In this document: positions 23,030 to 34,421 of the stretch, in pieces
How positions within the stretch are numbered: position 1 is the stretch's first letter
Layout: the number at the start of each line of letters is the position of its first letter
From: Trochalopteron elliotii
Lineage: Eukaryota > Chordata > Aves > Passeriformes > Leiothrichidae
Assembly: GCA_024734555.1 (NCBI GenBank)
Contig: JANPWX010000033.1
Coordinates: 7,270,316 to 7,334,315, forward strand
Reading direction: 5' to 3'
Length of the DNA stretch: 64,000 nucleotides
The notes under the pieces: model-generated
Seen by the model: the letters and a program-made list of their open reading frames with translations, nothing else
Database searches by the model: none
Told to the model about the DNA's origin: nothing
Made by a program: the position numbers and the translations under genes

Positions 23030-23540
23030 ATGCATGTTAAAGATTTGTCTTCACCTTCATTAATACCAGAATTTATTGCAGAAGAGAGGATTTCTTTATT
23101 TTACAAAACCTATAGATGGAACACAAGCAAATTGCTGGCTTTTACTAGCATATAAACTGAGAAAAACCTCTGAGATATGTCTACATTACACTAAACTGCA
23201 TCCATAATTCATACCTAAAGGAGAAATTTTTAGCTCCCTCGGAGGTTTGTGAATCTATTATTGATGGGACCATGTTAGGCAACAATAGGCTCCCTCATAT
23301 TCACACGCCATTTACTGGCTGAGTAAGGCTGTGGCTCCTCCACCCAGAAGCACCAGCTCTCTGTTAGATTTTTGCAAGGATTTGGAAGGGATTTAGTTAA
23401 GAACCTGAAGTGATGTAGACTGAATTGGGAGAATGTTTCTAGATAGATTCCCACTCCCAGGTTAATCAATAGATCAGGAATGTGGAAGATATAACAGGAA
23501 CAATCTGTTCCTCTTCAGATCGCAGAGAGCAGCATTCACT
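23030..23540. promoter_or_regulatory. AT-rich block, candidate conserved non-coding element
   Basis: Strong AT-rich core at 23030-23275 with CATTAATACC, TAATTCATACC and CTATTATTGATGG words, trailing into a milder AT-rich shoulder. No coding frame. Enhancer role inferred. Confidence 0.4.
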
Positions 23541-23935
23541 GTAGATACACATCTTCTGAACTGGGAGTGTGGGATGCATTACTGGTGACGACTGGAGTGG
23601 GCAGAACCACCAAGCCTTTCACTGCACATAATACAGTGGGCCTGGCAAGGAGTCACCACTGGGTCACATTGTATGCAGGCCTTTTGGTCTTCTTTATAAA
23701 AATTTTTAGACATTTTTTTAAAGCAAATCAAAGCTAAACCCCCAACAGATATTGAACTGAGCCCCCCTGTAAGGGGCATTGCAGGTCCCTGTGAACAATG
23801 GCAGTAGGGTGGGGGGACAGTGTCCCATGCAGTTCCACAGCCAGGGCTGAGCCATGCTTGGGGACACTGATGTCCCTGCTCCAGTGGCCAGATGGAAAGG
23901 AATTTTGGGAGAGAGCAGAGGAAGTGACAGCAGTT
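23541..23935. other. Spacer
   Basis: Mixed composition with a short AT dip near 23690-23760. Nothing recognised. Confidence 0.4.
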
Positions 23936-24235
23936 CACAGCATCATTATAAATTAAGGAAATGTGCCTGGCACATGCAGGTATTTACAGAGCATGTAGAA
24001 GTTAGCTTAAATCTAAACTAAAGGCTGCTGTTAACAGAAGAATCCCATCCTTCCCAACCCATCGATACAGAGCTGAATTAGATCCAGGAACCACAATGCA
24101 AATCTCAGTGCTACAAATCTCACTGACAATATGTTTTGTTCCGCAAATAGATGCAAAACCAAGTAAAAACACACACAACAATCCTTATCTGACAGATTTG
24201 CCTTTGATTAGCTTTTAATTGCTCATTAAGATTTG
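23936..24235. promoter_or_regulatory. AT-rich block with octamer, GATA and TCF words
   Basis: Contains a perfect POU octamer ATGCAAAT at 24096-24103, CTTATCT (GATA on the minus strand) at 24184-24190 and CCTTTGAT (TCF/LEF) at 24201-24208, followed by TTTAATTGC. Three factor classes lie within 115 bases of non-repetitive AT-rich sequence. Good enhancer candidate, though each word alone occurs by chance at this scale. Confidence 0.45.
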
Positions 24236-24974
24236 GGTGGTTTCTGCCTTTTCTGCGTGGCAGAGGAGCAGCATCCCTGCAGGGCCGCAACAATGCTGGT
24301 CAGAACTCCAGTGAACTCCATTCCTCCTGGGAGCAGCACTGCTGCTGCTGGCAGTGCCTGCCCACTGAGCCTGCCTTGGGTGCTGCCCTCCTGTTTGGGT
24401 GCAGCTCCCTGGTTCTGGTGCTGCTCTCTGTACTTCCCCCTCCCCGCTGTGTTTAGTGCTGGCTGGGGATAGTCAGTGAGGATGGAAACAAATTATTGCT
24501 GTAGGAGCTCCACAACAAAACTTTTCTGGAAGAAAAAAACATCAGTGGTGGCTCAGAGCCAAGGTGGTTATGGCAGCATTTCCCCGGCATCACCCAGATC
24601 CACAGGATTACCTCTGTTTGCTGGGTCGGGCGGAGCAGGATGCCCAGTGCTGGGAGCTGGCACGGCTCTGTGCCTGGCAGGGATCTCTGGCTGTGCTCTC
24701 ACACCTGCCCTGCTGGAGTGAGTGGGGCTCTCTGGGCGCTGTGCTATGGGTGCTGTGGGTGCTGTGCTGCAGGTGCTGTCCTACAGGCACTGGCTGAGGC
24801 AGGCAGGATGCAGCGCTGCCCATGCAGCACTGGCCATGCAGCCACGGGCCCTTGGTGCCACCTCGGCCAGCCGTGCCCACCCTTGTGGCTGCACGGAGGT
24901 GGGTGCTTGGTTTCTCCTTGCTCCTGGAACGAATACCTGCATCAGCAGAGACTGAGCATGTCACGGGCCTGGTG
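24236..24974. other. GC-moderate spacer
   Basis: A GGTGCTGT-type short tandem tract lies at about 24735-24780. No gene recognised. Confidence 0.45.
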
Positions 24975-25160
24975 TTTGTTTATGAGAGGTTTGTGTGAAA
25001 TTTTAGGATTTACAAAGTAGTCATATCATTTAATCCTCTTTAATGAGGTTTGGGGATTTATGAGCAAGATATTTTCATTTGCAGCTCGCACAATTAACCT
25101 CGGTTAACCTATAAAGGAAACTTCAGGATAAGTTTGACTTCTTCAGTTATCAAAGCTGGG
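24975..25160. promoter_or_regulatory. AT-rich block
   Basis: Non-repetitive AT-rich sequence with a close direct repeat of CGGTTAACC-like words (TTAACCTCGGTTAACC near 25094-25109). Candidate conserved non-coding element. Confidence 0.35.
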
Positions 25161-25970
25161 TTTGCAGAGTGGCAGCAGGTCTGCTCGTTCTGCACAGAGG
25201 AGCCAGCTGCATCCTGAACATTTGAAGCAGCCCCAGTGTGTACGAGGTTGTGTATACTCCTTCTCTTACAGTTTATTTAGGGATTAAACCTTTTCTCTCC
25301 TGCTGAGCCCCTTGCTGCTCCCCATAGAGCCCCAGCTCCACTGCTCCACATGGCCCTGTGCCCCCCACATTCCTCCTGCAGTTATGGGGCTGCTGCCCCA
25401 TTGGGGCCAGGAAGGGAGCTGGCTGGGAGTAAATCCATCTGGGAGCCCCAGCAGATGTTGCTGCTGAGGCTGGAAGTGCACCATGGAGGAAGCAGCAGTG
25501 TGGGAAGGCAGTGAGGCCTCTTCTCCTGGAGAACACCAGCAATACAGGGCACAGACAGATGAGAAACATCAAGGACATAAGGCTCAGCTAAGGAACATCA
25601 AAGATACAGGGTGTGGACTGCTGAAGAGCATCAAGGGCACAGGGCACAGTGAGGACGATTCCCAGGGTGGTGGAAGAAAACCTTTGTTCTTGGCCTCCAG
25701 CTTTCTGTGACCCTGGTGGCCCTGGGGATCACCCAGAGCTCCTGAGTGCCCAGGAGTCCCTGTGCCCCATGGAATGCCAGCTCCTCCAGCCCCAGCAATG
25801 CCCGTACTGGTGCCAGAGGTTTGGGCATCACAGATGGTCTCTTGGCTGGCACACAGTGCTGTGGGAGGACAAAGTGATCCCATGGCACAGCACAGGAGGG
25901 GTGAGTCTCTGGTACAAGAAGGAACACCCATGCAGTGTCCCCAGCCAGCAGTGACATCGGGGCAGTGCTG
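25161..25970. other. GC-moderate spacer with diverged tandem repeat
   Basis: At about 25555-25645 three diverged copies of a roughly 34-base unit recur, each with an ACATCAA/GCATCAA core followed by an ACAGGG-type word. No gene recognised. Confidence 0.45.
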
Positions 25971-26260
25971 CCAGCCTTTTAAAGTTCCCATAATTCCACA
26001 ATAAATCAGTATGATAATTTCTCTCTGCAATAAAGCCCCTATTCCCGTCGCGAACTCTCATAACCGGCACCTCAATCTTTCTGTGCTCTTTGCTCTTTAT
26101 TACCTTCCAATGACTTAAGCCCCTGAACTGAATAACTTCATCAAGGTGTCAACCTAAACAGATTTTTCCCTATAATGGCCCAACTCTCACAGGTTCTTAA
26201 TGAAAAATATTGATTCCGAAGGATTAGTTGCAGATTTATGTGGTGGATGCTGATCCCTCT
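25971..26260. promoter_or_regulatory. AT-rich block, candidate conserved non-coding element
   Basis: Non-repetitive AT-rich sequence retaining a small CpG cluster (CCCGTCGCGAA and AACCGGC near 26043-26067), unusual in AT-rich bird DNA, where methylated CpG decays. Good candidate for a constrained element; conservation not visible here. Confidence 0.4.
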
Positions 26261-26404
26261 GTCACCTGATACCTTATCAGTGGATGAAAGAACTGATCCT
26301 CCCCACATGGTTTTAAAAAAGCAATCACAGACTGTGTCAAGCAGAGCTTATTCACAGAGAAATGCATATAATGCTGTGTCTGGATCAGATACGATGCTTA
26401 ACAG

Positions 26405-26880
26405 AGAGCTAATAGTGGGCGACGGGGCCCGGCCGGCGTGGCCAGGCCAGCCTGCAGCTCCCTGCTGGCGGTAGCTGGGCAGAGCCTGCGCAGGCTCCTG
26501 GGGCTCGTAGCCCTGCCAACCTCTGCCGGGCGGATCCTTGGCTCTAAAGACCATCACGAGTGTCGATCTACGAGCTGGCAGGTTATATGACACACCAGAG
26601 ATAAGTGCCAAGGAGTGAATTCTCCGCCACAAAGCCCTGCTGGTCTGTGCTGTGCTGATGCCCCGGAGGGTCCTGCCTGCTCCCGGGGCTCACGGCACAG
26701 GAGCATGCACCGCCGGGGCAGCGCCTGGAAACAGCCGGGGCCGAGCGGGGCATCCCAACCGGCGTGCCCCGGACTCTCCCAGCACCCGCGGGACCCACTG
26801 TGGCCGCCCCAAGGGCAGATGGCAGGGCAGGGACCGGCCCCTGCTCCCTCGGGAGCCGCAGTCAGGTCTGCAGGGTTTGG
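26405..26880. promoter_or_regulatory. Weak CpG-rich patch
   Basis: CpG-enriched DNA, densest at 26410-26470 and 26660-26790, less dense than the islands at 3.4, 10 and 35 kb. No splice donor or core-promoter word stands out. Possibly an orphan island between two AT-rich blocks. Confidence 0.35.
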
Positions 26881-26929
26881 GGGATGTACGGTGGAGGAGA
26901 CACCGGCAGTCATGGCTTTTACTGGCAGC

Positions 26930-27130
26930 CACATATCCGATTATTCATCTTTTTCTCCCCTCCCTCCAGAAACTTGCAGCTGAAATTAATTCATAAATTA
27001 CAGCCCTGAGTGAGGCATTATAAATAACAGCAGAAGGGCTTTGATTATTTACATTTTTATGGAATCTGAACTGATCAAATACACAGAAGTCACCAGGCAC
27101 ATGGGAGAATTATAACGTGTTCAGACATGA
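26930..27130. promoter_or_regulatory. AT-rich block with forkhead word
   Basis: Non-repetitive AT-rich DNA with AAATTAATTCATAAATTAC and a forkhead core TATTTAC at 27046-27052 followed by TTTTTATGG (CDX/HOX-like). Candidate enhancer next to a CpG-rich patch. Confidence 0.4.
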
Positions 27131-27464
27131 TTTAAGGCCGTGCAGGAGGGACCCTTCCAGAAGAAGTGATCAGGCAGGGCCGGTCACTCTGCATCATCTG
27201 AGTGATGTACAGACACCACTAAATAAACCTCAACCCTCTGGAACTTCAGGGAGAGAAGAGAAAGCCAGGACTGCCTATGGCATCAGCCCTACAGACACCC
27301 CTGTGTCTCCCGGTCTCCCACTGTTTGCTGGGTGCAATAATGAATGTTTTGGCAACAGCCTTGCTCAAAATCTAATAAAATTATTCAGGATTCTGCGAGA
27401 AGCCTTGGAAATGGAGGCTGTCCTACAGCAGCCCCGCGTGGCTCTGGCAGCAGAGCTCTGCGTT
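27131..27464. other. Spacer
   Basis: Mixed-composition sequence between two AT-rich blocks. Nothing recognised. Confidence 0.4.
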
Positions 27465-27690
27465 TGGGCTTGATTTAAAACCTCATTCGTTTTTCATTAG
27501 CTCAGAATTGCTGCAGACGAAGGTTCATTTTTACTACGTGCGTGGAACACGAACGAAAATCGGGATTTTGTTTCTTCCATTTACCTCGTGTATGAAGTCA
27601 CCCGGTTTTAGGATGAAAGGAGTTATTTACTTCCAATTACCTAAACATGACTGAGAGCAGGAATATCCCTTCCTTGCTATCAAATGACTT
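27465..27690. promoter_or_regulatory. AT-rich block that retains CpGs
   Basis: AT-rich, non-repetitive, with CpGs preserved in ACGAAGG, TACGTGCGTGG, ACACGAACGAAAATCGGG and CACCCGG contexts. ACGTG at 27536-27540 overlaps GCGTG at 27540-27544, cores of HIF- and AHR-type sites. CpG retention in AT-rich DNA suggests an unmethylated, constrained element. Candidate enhancer. Confidence 0.45.
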
Positions 27691-28284
27691 CCATATTACT
27701 CATCCCAGCAGGCTGCTCTCCCCTGCCACAGCAGGAGCTCACCCTGTCACCCCTCTGCCTGTGCCCTGCGCTGGGCACAGACACTCCCAGCCCCTGGCTT
27801 CCCCTGTCCCAGCTGGGTCCCTGTGGGCTCAGCAGTGCCTGGGAAAGGCAGCTGTTCTACCCCAGAGGGATGTGATCTTCCTGCTCCAGGGGAACATGAT
27901 CCACCTGTTCTGAGGGAATGTGACTCACCCTTGTCCACCCAGTGCCCACCCAGGGCATCCACATGGCAGCTCAGGGATAACTGGGGCCTGCAGTGTATTG
28001 TGCTCATTGCACAGGTCCTGCAGCCCTGCCAGCACCCACCACCCACGGGAGAGGTGCATGTGCCACCAGCCTCCAAGGACAGCAGCAGGCAGAGCTGCCA
28101 ATGTGAAGTGGCAGAGCTGGCAGACCTCCCCAAAAAGGAGGTGGGGGCCCAATGCCCACCTGCCACCCCAGCAACTGGCCAGCACCAGTGCACTGTCCCC
28201 ATTGCACTCCCAGCCTTCCCTTTCCTGCACCCCCTTCCCCCCCCAGAGCCCAGAGCCTCTTTGAGCTCGGCTGCTCCTCTCCCG
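27691..28284. other. GC-moderate spacer
   Basis: C-rich plus strand; open frames on both strands do not resemble any family. Nothing recognised. Confidence 0.45.
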
Positions 28285-28480
28285 ACTTTGTAATTTACAC
28301 CACAAGCAAACTTTGTTCTCATTTCCAATTACTTCACCATTCAGGGCATAAAAACTATTCCACCAATTAAAATTGCAATAATTAAAATTGAGGCTTTGTG
28401 TTGCTTCTGCCTTTCAAACACTTTACAAACTTCCTATTTCAAAGCTCCCTTCATGCCCTGATTTCCTGGCTAATTTGTAG
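28285..28480. promoter_or_regulatory. AT-rich block with 11-bp direct repeat
   Basis: AATTAAAATTG occurs at 28365-28375 and again at 28380-28390, a 15-base period with homeodomain-like AATTA cores. Otherwise non-repetitive. Candidate conserved non-coding element. Confidence 0.4.
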
Positions 28481-29034
28481 AGCCACTGTGAGTGCTGGGC
28501 AGGCAGGGGCCAGCAGTCACTTGGCCAGGCATTCCAATTCCTTTACCTCCTCCCAGTATGTATTTATTTCTTCACTTCTACATTATGCAAGCTCTGGGTG
28601 TTTTTTTACACAATATGTGGGAAGGGGGGAGGTTAAGGGCCCTGCTGACCTGCAATCCACCTGCTCTCAGACAGCCAAGCCTCCTGTTCTTGCCACCCCA
28701 CGGTCACAGCCCTGCCTGTCCCCTGCCAGGTATCCCACATGGTCTCTTCCTCCCCTCACCTCTGTCTGAGCCCATCGATGCCTGGCAGGCACCTGGAGCT
28801 GCTGTTAATTCTTGTTCTGTTGCAAATCAGTTGAGTTGTGACCAGAGAAGGCTCTTTTCCAGCTGCCTCCCTAAGGCTGTAATGCATCTTTATTCTGATT
28901 TCCCTTCCCAGTCTGGCATTGCTCACCCATTTCTCCCCAGAAAGCTGGGTGCACCCTGGGCCTGGAGATGCTGTTGGCTTCTCATGGGAAGAGAGGAGTG
29001 GAAAAGGCAGTATGTATTCTGTATGCAGGAATAA
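28481..29034. other. Spacer
   Basis: Mixed composition. Nothing recognised. Confidence 0.4.
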
Positions 29035-29225
29035 ATGAGAATGGATTTTAATTCCTTCTAATTGAGTCTCTAGAACTCAGACAACTCCCCAGTTAACACC
29101 AATTAACATAGTATACTTGACATCCCATAACATTCCATTAAATTTCCTAAAATAAGATGTGTAAAGCTTCTCTCTTCACAGCGATGATCCCATCAAATGC
29201 TACACCTCAAAGGTATTTAAACAAA
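29035..29225. promoter_or_regulatory. AT-rich block
   Basis: TTTTAATTCC, CTAATTGAG and CCAATTAACATAG words in non-repetitive AT-rich DNA. Candidate conserved non-coding element. Confidence 0.35.
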
Positions 29226-30119
29226 CCCTTGCACCAGCTGCAGTGTCAAAGCCCTCTGTGGAGAGATGCACCTGCCCAGCAGCAGCATCTGCAGGTGTCA
29301 CTGGTACCAAACTGGGCCAGTGGCTCAGCACATGGCCAAGTTTGCTGGCTGATCCCAGGCATGATGTGAGCTCCCTGCGCAGTAGCCCAGGCCCAGATAA
29401 ACATCCCCTCCAGCTACTCATTTATTCTGTAACATGGCTTGAACACTTTCCGTCCTCATGCCATGAGCTGATTATGCAAGACCAACAAACGAGACACAGC
29501 TTTAGAAGTAAACATCTGGTTGGGAGTCAGCTGAATAACTCCTAAAAATTGGTATTTTTCTGCTTGTTGCCATCATGGATCACATCCCTTATAATTTGCT
29601 ACCCACAGCTCTCTGCTGGATGTGCATTTCTTGTCCCTAACCTGCATCTAAGACAGAATCCAGCTGTGCAAAATCATATTTCACTTTATTTAGTGTCATG
29701 GAAACCTTTGCCTAGACAACAGAGGCACAATGCCAGCTGGTGCAAGGAACTCAGGAGCTGAGCAGAGTGAGGTGAGTCACTGCCCGTGGCCCCCGCATCG
29801 CCCTCGGTGCCCTGCTAAGCCCCTGGCCACACCCTGATCCCCACTCTGCCCCTGGCCACAGCACAATCCCACTGCCCAGGGGCTGCTGGCTGAGACCAGC
29901 GTGCCCCCAGCTGCAGGAATGCAATCCCCTGGGCCCTAAGTTGTCACCTGGGAGTTCTTAGAGTGCTGCATCACTCTTGCTCCCAGGTCTTCCCCCATAT
30001 TCCCCAGCCTCCATCTCCCCCTGGGTCTCCCCCTCCTCACCTCAGCATCTGTTTGGGAGGTTTGTGGGGTCCCAGCCCCCTGAGGTGGGTTCCATCAGTG
30101 AGCCTGCCAAAGCCCAGGG
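29226..30119. other. Spacer with isolated splice-like signals
   Basis: A near-perfect donor (GAG then GTGAGT at 29772) and a T-rich acceptor-like site ending at 29691 would bracket an 80-base exon, but only one of its frames is open and nothing supports transcription. No gene recognised. Confidence 0.35.
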
Positions 30120-30345
30120 CATAAGGGGAGGGAAAAACAAGCCTATAAATAACAGGTAAGGGAAGAAGCCAAGAGTTCTGGGAAAGGCCTGGTGACATCA
30201 ATAACAAATAAATCATAAAAACCTGATGAACTAATCCACAGCCTCCCGCCACTGCTGACCTCCAGCTCTCAACTGTGGCAAAGTGCCAGGAGACCAAAAT
30301 AGCAAAAAACACCAATTAAATATTAAAACACACAAATGTAACACT
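30120..30345. other. AT-rich segment
   Basis: Non-repetitive AT-rich DNA with a good isolated donor (AACAG then GTAAGG at 30155). Either a weak regulatory element or the end of an unrecognised non-coding exon. Confidence 0.3.
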
Positions 30346-30794
30346 GAGCAGGAGAGGGGAGGGAGCCTGTGTCAGCCCCAAGGGCCCTGTGGGATCAGGT
30401 TCCCACCTTCTGCAAGCAAAAAGGACAATTTGTATTGGAGACTAGACTTTCCAAGCTTATTTCTACAGAAAACATTCAATGCTGATGACACTGTTTGGAG
30501 TGTGATGGAAGCTTGTCCACTGCTGGGACTTCTGGCACACGTATCCCTGACATTTGGGTGTTTTGCAGTTACTCTGTACCTGAATTTGCTCCTTGCTGGG
30601 CTCTGCCTGGCTGATACTTCTCTGGAGCCCTGGCAGGAGCATTCCTGGGGGTCTGGGTCTGGAGCTGTGATTGTGGCCTGGGCCCGTCCCCTCCCGTCCA
30701 GCCCCCACAGAGGCCAGGGATATCAGGAAGGGCAGACAGGGTAAAGAGAGGTTCTCTGTGCTAAAAGGTGGGCAAGTGCAATGCAAACCACAGG
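30346..30794. other. Spacer
   Basis: Mixed composition. It contains a short match to the miR-181 5-prime end that was rejected because no hairpin forms. Confidence 0.4.
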
Positions 30795-31130
30795 CAGATC
30801 AGTTTTTGTGCAGCCTTTAAAGTGTTATCACACATCAGGAATAGGGATAAAGGTCAAAATCATTAGTGTTTGAGTTCTGAATTAAATCCCCTGCAATTAG
30901 CCCTGAGAAGCCAACTGGAGATGCTGTTGAGATAACAGAGCAGGTATCTCTGTAATTGATAATTACGAGGTGTAAAGACATGCGCTTGCTTTGAAAAACA
31001 TAATTGTTTCTCATCTGAAAAGATTACTTTATCGTAATGGTCTGCAATTATTTTTATTTTAGACAGACTGGTGCCAACATCTGTAGCCTCAAAACAGCCC
31101 ATTTCACAGAAAATTGCTGCAATTTGCTGG
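30795..31130. promoter_or_regulatory. AT-rich block with homeodomain dyad
   Basis: GTAATTGATAATTAC at 30952-30966 is a perfect inverted repeat with 6-base arms and a 3-base spacer, giving two opposed TAATT cores. AGGTGT (T-box half-site) follows at 30968-30973. Embedded in about 330 bases of non-repetitive AT-rich DNA. Candidate enhancer. Confidence 0.45.
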
Positions 31131-32674
31131 TTTCCCCCACACAAGAGGATGTTTGTTGTTGTTCAAAGGGACAGAACTGGGGCTGTTCTCTAAACCTCAC
31201 AAGGAATTCTATCATTCTGTGAAATCACACACCTCAAGCACCTCTCGGGGCATTTTTATCTTGCTCCAGTTCTGCATTAGCTCCAGGCATGCCCAAAGTA
31301 TTTGCTGCTCCTGCATTTGCTGATGCCAGTGGAGAACCAGGAGGGCATGAAGGAGCAGGGCTGGTGCCCAGAGAGGGGGCAGAGGCAGTGCCAGCTCCTG
31401 CCCCTGTGCACACAGCGCTGGGCTCAGCTGCCCCTCGATTCTCCCTGGGGAGGTGGGCTCTGGGGCTGCCCAAAGCCATCCTGGAGGTCGGCACTAGAGC
31501 CTGACCTGCCTCGTGTATCTGAGGCAGGGAGACAAACCCTGAGGTGTCGCAGCAGAGAATCCCTATGTACTTCAAAGCAGATTATGTTCCTTTTAAAGTG
31601 ATCTCCCAAATGACTCCTGTTCCTCTGCACATCCCTGGCCAGGAGGGAGCATGGCCCCACTTGGCCAGAAGCCACGGGGTGCAGCACTGCATGGCAAAGC
31701 CCGAATGGTCCCTTCATCAGTGCTGAACAGGTGACTTCTGTTATCTCTGCTTCACACCACGGCTGCCAGAGACCACGGGTCTCTGAGACTGACCCTTCAC
31801 CTGTAGTGTCCTGGAATTATGGCCTTCAACATTCAGTGCACATGGACCAGGTCATTGGGGAACAGCCTGATCAGGGAGCGAGCTGCACATGCCACACCCC
31901 TGCATTTCCCACAGCCAGGAGTTTCTCCCCTCCATGAGGGCAGAGCAGCTGGACACTGTCCTTTCACTGGGGTCAGCAGACCTGCCCTGCAAGCCCCAGC
32001 AGGAAAAGAAGCAGGGGCAGGGAGGGTTTAGATCAGCCTCTGGCTTGTACCAAGTCCCGTGGGGTAGGAGCTCCAGCTGGCAGTGGTGCAGGGACAGCCC
32101 CACATGGGCCCCTCAGCAGCTCCCTGGAGAGCAGCTGAAATCCTGTTAAACGAGAAAATGGCAATTTGCTCAAAGTGGACACGCTTCATCAGTGGTAAGA
32201 GGAGCTGAGTATAATTTCATAAGTTCTCACGCTGCCTGACGACAGCACATACATCTGCGTTCATTACTGCAGGAGCACCAGGCATGCGTGCCCAGTGTGC
32301 TGCCCTCAGAGTGGGACAAAATGGGCCAAAGGGGCTCCAACTTGTGGCCAGTCCCTGCTGACCCCCTGAGCATCAGTGGCTGCTGGACTGTGCTGCCAGC
32401 GGTGGGAGGGTGATCACAGGGTGAGGGCTGCCCCAACCCCCAGCACCAGGTCCAGGCTGGGCAGAGGGACTCCCCTTCACCCAGGTGCCACCCACATGGC
32501 TGAACCAACCCCCTGACAGCAGGGCACAGGAGGGCAGCTGTGGAGGCAGGCTCACACACCATGCAGGACACAGCAGCCTGTGGGGCTCCCAGAAATGCCA
32601 GTGCACAGACAGGCTTTGCCAGAGGTGCCATCGTGTGCAGAGCTGCCCGTCTGTTTGCAATGCACAGCAGTCAG
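31131..32674. other. GC-moderate spacer
   Basis: A small AT dip lies at about 32140-32230. Open frames do not resemble known families. No repeat family recognised. Confidence 0.45.
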
Positions 32675-32795
32675 GTTTGATTTAAATATTTGCTCTGCTT
32701 ATGCCAAATAGTTGTTCAAAATCTTCAGGGACATTAATATTTATGCATGAGTTTTGAATAAATCTGTTATGATCAAAAGGTCTTGCATAATTGTG
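32675..32795. promoter_or_regulatory. Short AT-rich block
   Basis: Non-repetitive AT-rich DNA with TTAATATTTATGCATG. Candidate regulatory element, weak. Confidence 0.3.
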
Positions 32796-33654
32796 GCTCA
32801 TTGCTGCTGCCCAGGACCCTTCAGAGCCCACACAAAGTGGCAGGATGGAGCGGTGCCATCACCAGCTCAAGTGCTGACCTTTATGAGAGTGTGTGCAGAG
32901 CTGTCCTCATGTCCTGCTGTCTGTCCTGCTGTTCTCCTGTCCTCCTGCATCTTTGAAAGCTCTGTCACTGCACCAGTGCTCCCAGGTTCTCCCTGCCAGT
33001 GCCCTACACACAGCCCTGCTGGTCTGCTCCATGCTGTCCCTGCCCTGTGGGGTGACATTCCACCCACAGGCAGCAGCTCTCACACTGGCCAGGCACAATG
33101 TTTCAGGGTCTCTGCTCTACTCTCTTCACAGGGCAGATGGGAGCCTGTCACCCATCCCTTGGCTGGCAGCAGGTCCCATGTGCCAGGCACTGCCAGAGCT
33201 GCCTGCACACCTGGCCCTGTCACCCTGTCCCACCATCTCCTCCTCCATGTAGGAATCCATTAATGTTCAGGGGCTCTGGCATCCTGGCCAGGGTGATGCT
33301 TGGGGGCTGCCAAGGGACCATGGTGGGACACAGGGGTCCCTCCAACTCACCACGGCAGCACCGAAATCACCCAGGCTCCTTGCCTCGTGCAACCTTGGCT
33401 CTATGCTCTTTAGCCCAGGGAGGCTGTGATTAAAGAGTGATTCATGCCCGGCATAGAGGGTCCTTCCAGAAATCCATCTCCCACACAAGTTCCTCTGAGC
33501 AGAGGCAGGTAAATCAGAGCAGCTGGCAGTGGGCCCGGCCGGACCGTGTCACCTGGGGGCTGCCCTGCCGTGATGGAGGGCTGTGATTGCCACGGCAGGG
33601 GGCTGCTGCCACTGCCAGGGATTTATCACCCCCGTGCTGCCAACACAAGCTCAG
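32796..33654. other. GC-moderate spacer
   Basis: CCTGCTGT/TCCTG-rich tract at about 32905-32950. Nothing else recognised. Confidence 0.45.
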
Positions 33655-33945
33655 TGTGGGGAAGCAGTGCCACTGTAATTATTCTGCAAACATAATTAGG
33701 TACAAATGTAGTGAATGAGTAATACTAAAATATATTTATTTCCCACTATTCTCCCAACTCTTGCAGCCCATTAAAATGCGTTATTATGATAATTTGTCAT
33801 GAAAATGACAACATTTATTAATGCATTAAACTAAATTCCTAGTAAATTAGTAATTGGCTAAACAATGCCACTGAGATCACTGCGCTGGGGCCTTTAGCAA
33901 AAGAGAGAAATGCAGGAGGAAACCCATTTGTTTTTGTAGTTTCTC
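33655..33945. promoter_or_regulatory. AT-rich block with 7-bp dyad
   Basis: Non-repetitive and strongly AT-rich. TTGTCAT and ATGACAA form a 7-base inverted repeat around GAAA at 33794-33811. Several TAATTA/TAATT words (GTAATTATT, CATAATTAGG, AGTAATTGG). Candidate conserved non-coding element. Confidence 0.42.
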
Positions 33946-34124
33946 CCACTCTCCTCAGTGGCAGTTTGGAGTTAAGCTGTGGGAGAGTGTGGCCAGCGAG
34001 GCCAGGGCCACCTGGTCCCTGCAGGGAGGCAAGCCCGCTGCTGGACACCTGCCAGGGCTTGGGGCCAGTGCCTCCGAAGGATGGGAGTCCCAGCACGCTG
34101 GACAGGGACGAGGTGTGAGCTCTG

Positions 34125-34421
34125 TCTAGGGGGCCAGGCTCTGCTCCGACACAACCAGTGACAGGAGGAATGGAAATGGCCTCAGGCTCTGCCAGGGGAG
34201 GCTCTGGTTGGACATCAGGAAGAATTTCTTCATGGAAAGGGTGGTCAGACACTGAAGGGGCTGCCCAGGGAGGGGATGGAGCTTCCATTCCTGGAGGTGT
34301 CCAAGAAATGACTGGACGTGGAACTCAGTGCTCTGGTCTCGTTGACAAAGTGATGATCAGCCGAAGGTTGGACTCAATAGTCTGGGAGGTCTTTTCCAAA
34401 CTAAATGATTCTGGGATTCTG
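34125..34421 (+). mobile_element. CR1 LINE 3-prime fragment
   Basis: The segment follows the well-known avian CR1 tail: a CAGTGACAGGA start, GGACATCAGGAAGAATTTC, GACACTGAAGGGGCTGCCC, GGAGGTGTCCAAGAA, AGGTTGGACTCAATAG and CTTTTCCAAACTAAATGATT in order, ending with two GATTCTGG octamers at 34406-34421. Only the 3-prime untranslated region is present; the reverse transcriptase part is absent, the usual 5-prime truncation. The sense strand is plus. The left edge is approximate. This is the strongest evidence that the DNA is avian. The insertion ends about 300 bases before a CpG island. Confidence 0.95.

Noticed and set aside
30468..30500. miR-181-like word AACATTCAATGCTG
   Set aside because: Matches the first bases of miR-181 with one mismatch but diverges after that, and no complementary arm is present downstream, so no precursor hairpin.
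31195..31225. Possible CR1 terminus ATTCTATCATTCTGTGA
   Set aside because: Two octamer-like words without any matching CR1 tail sequence upstream; most likely chance.
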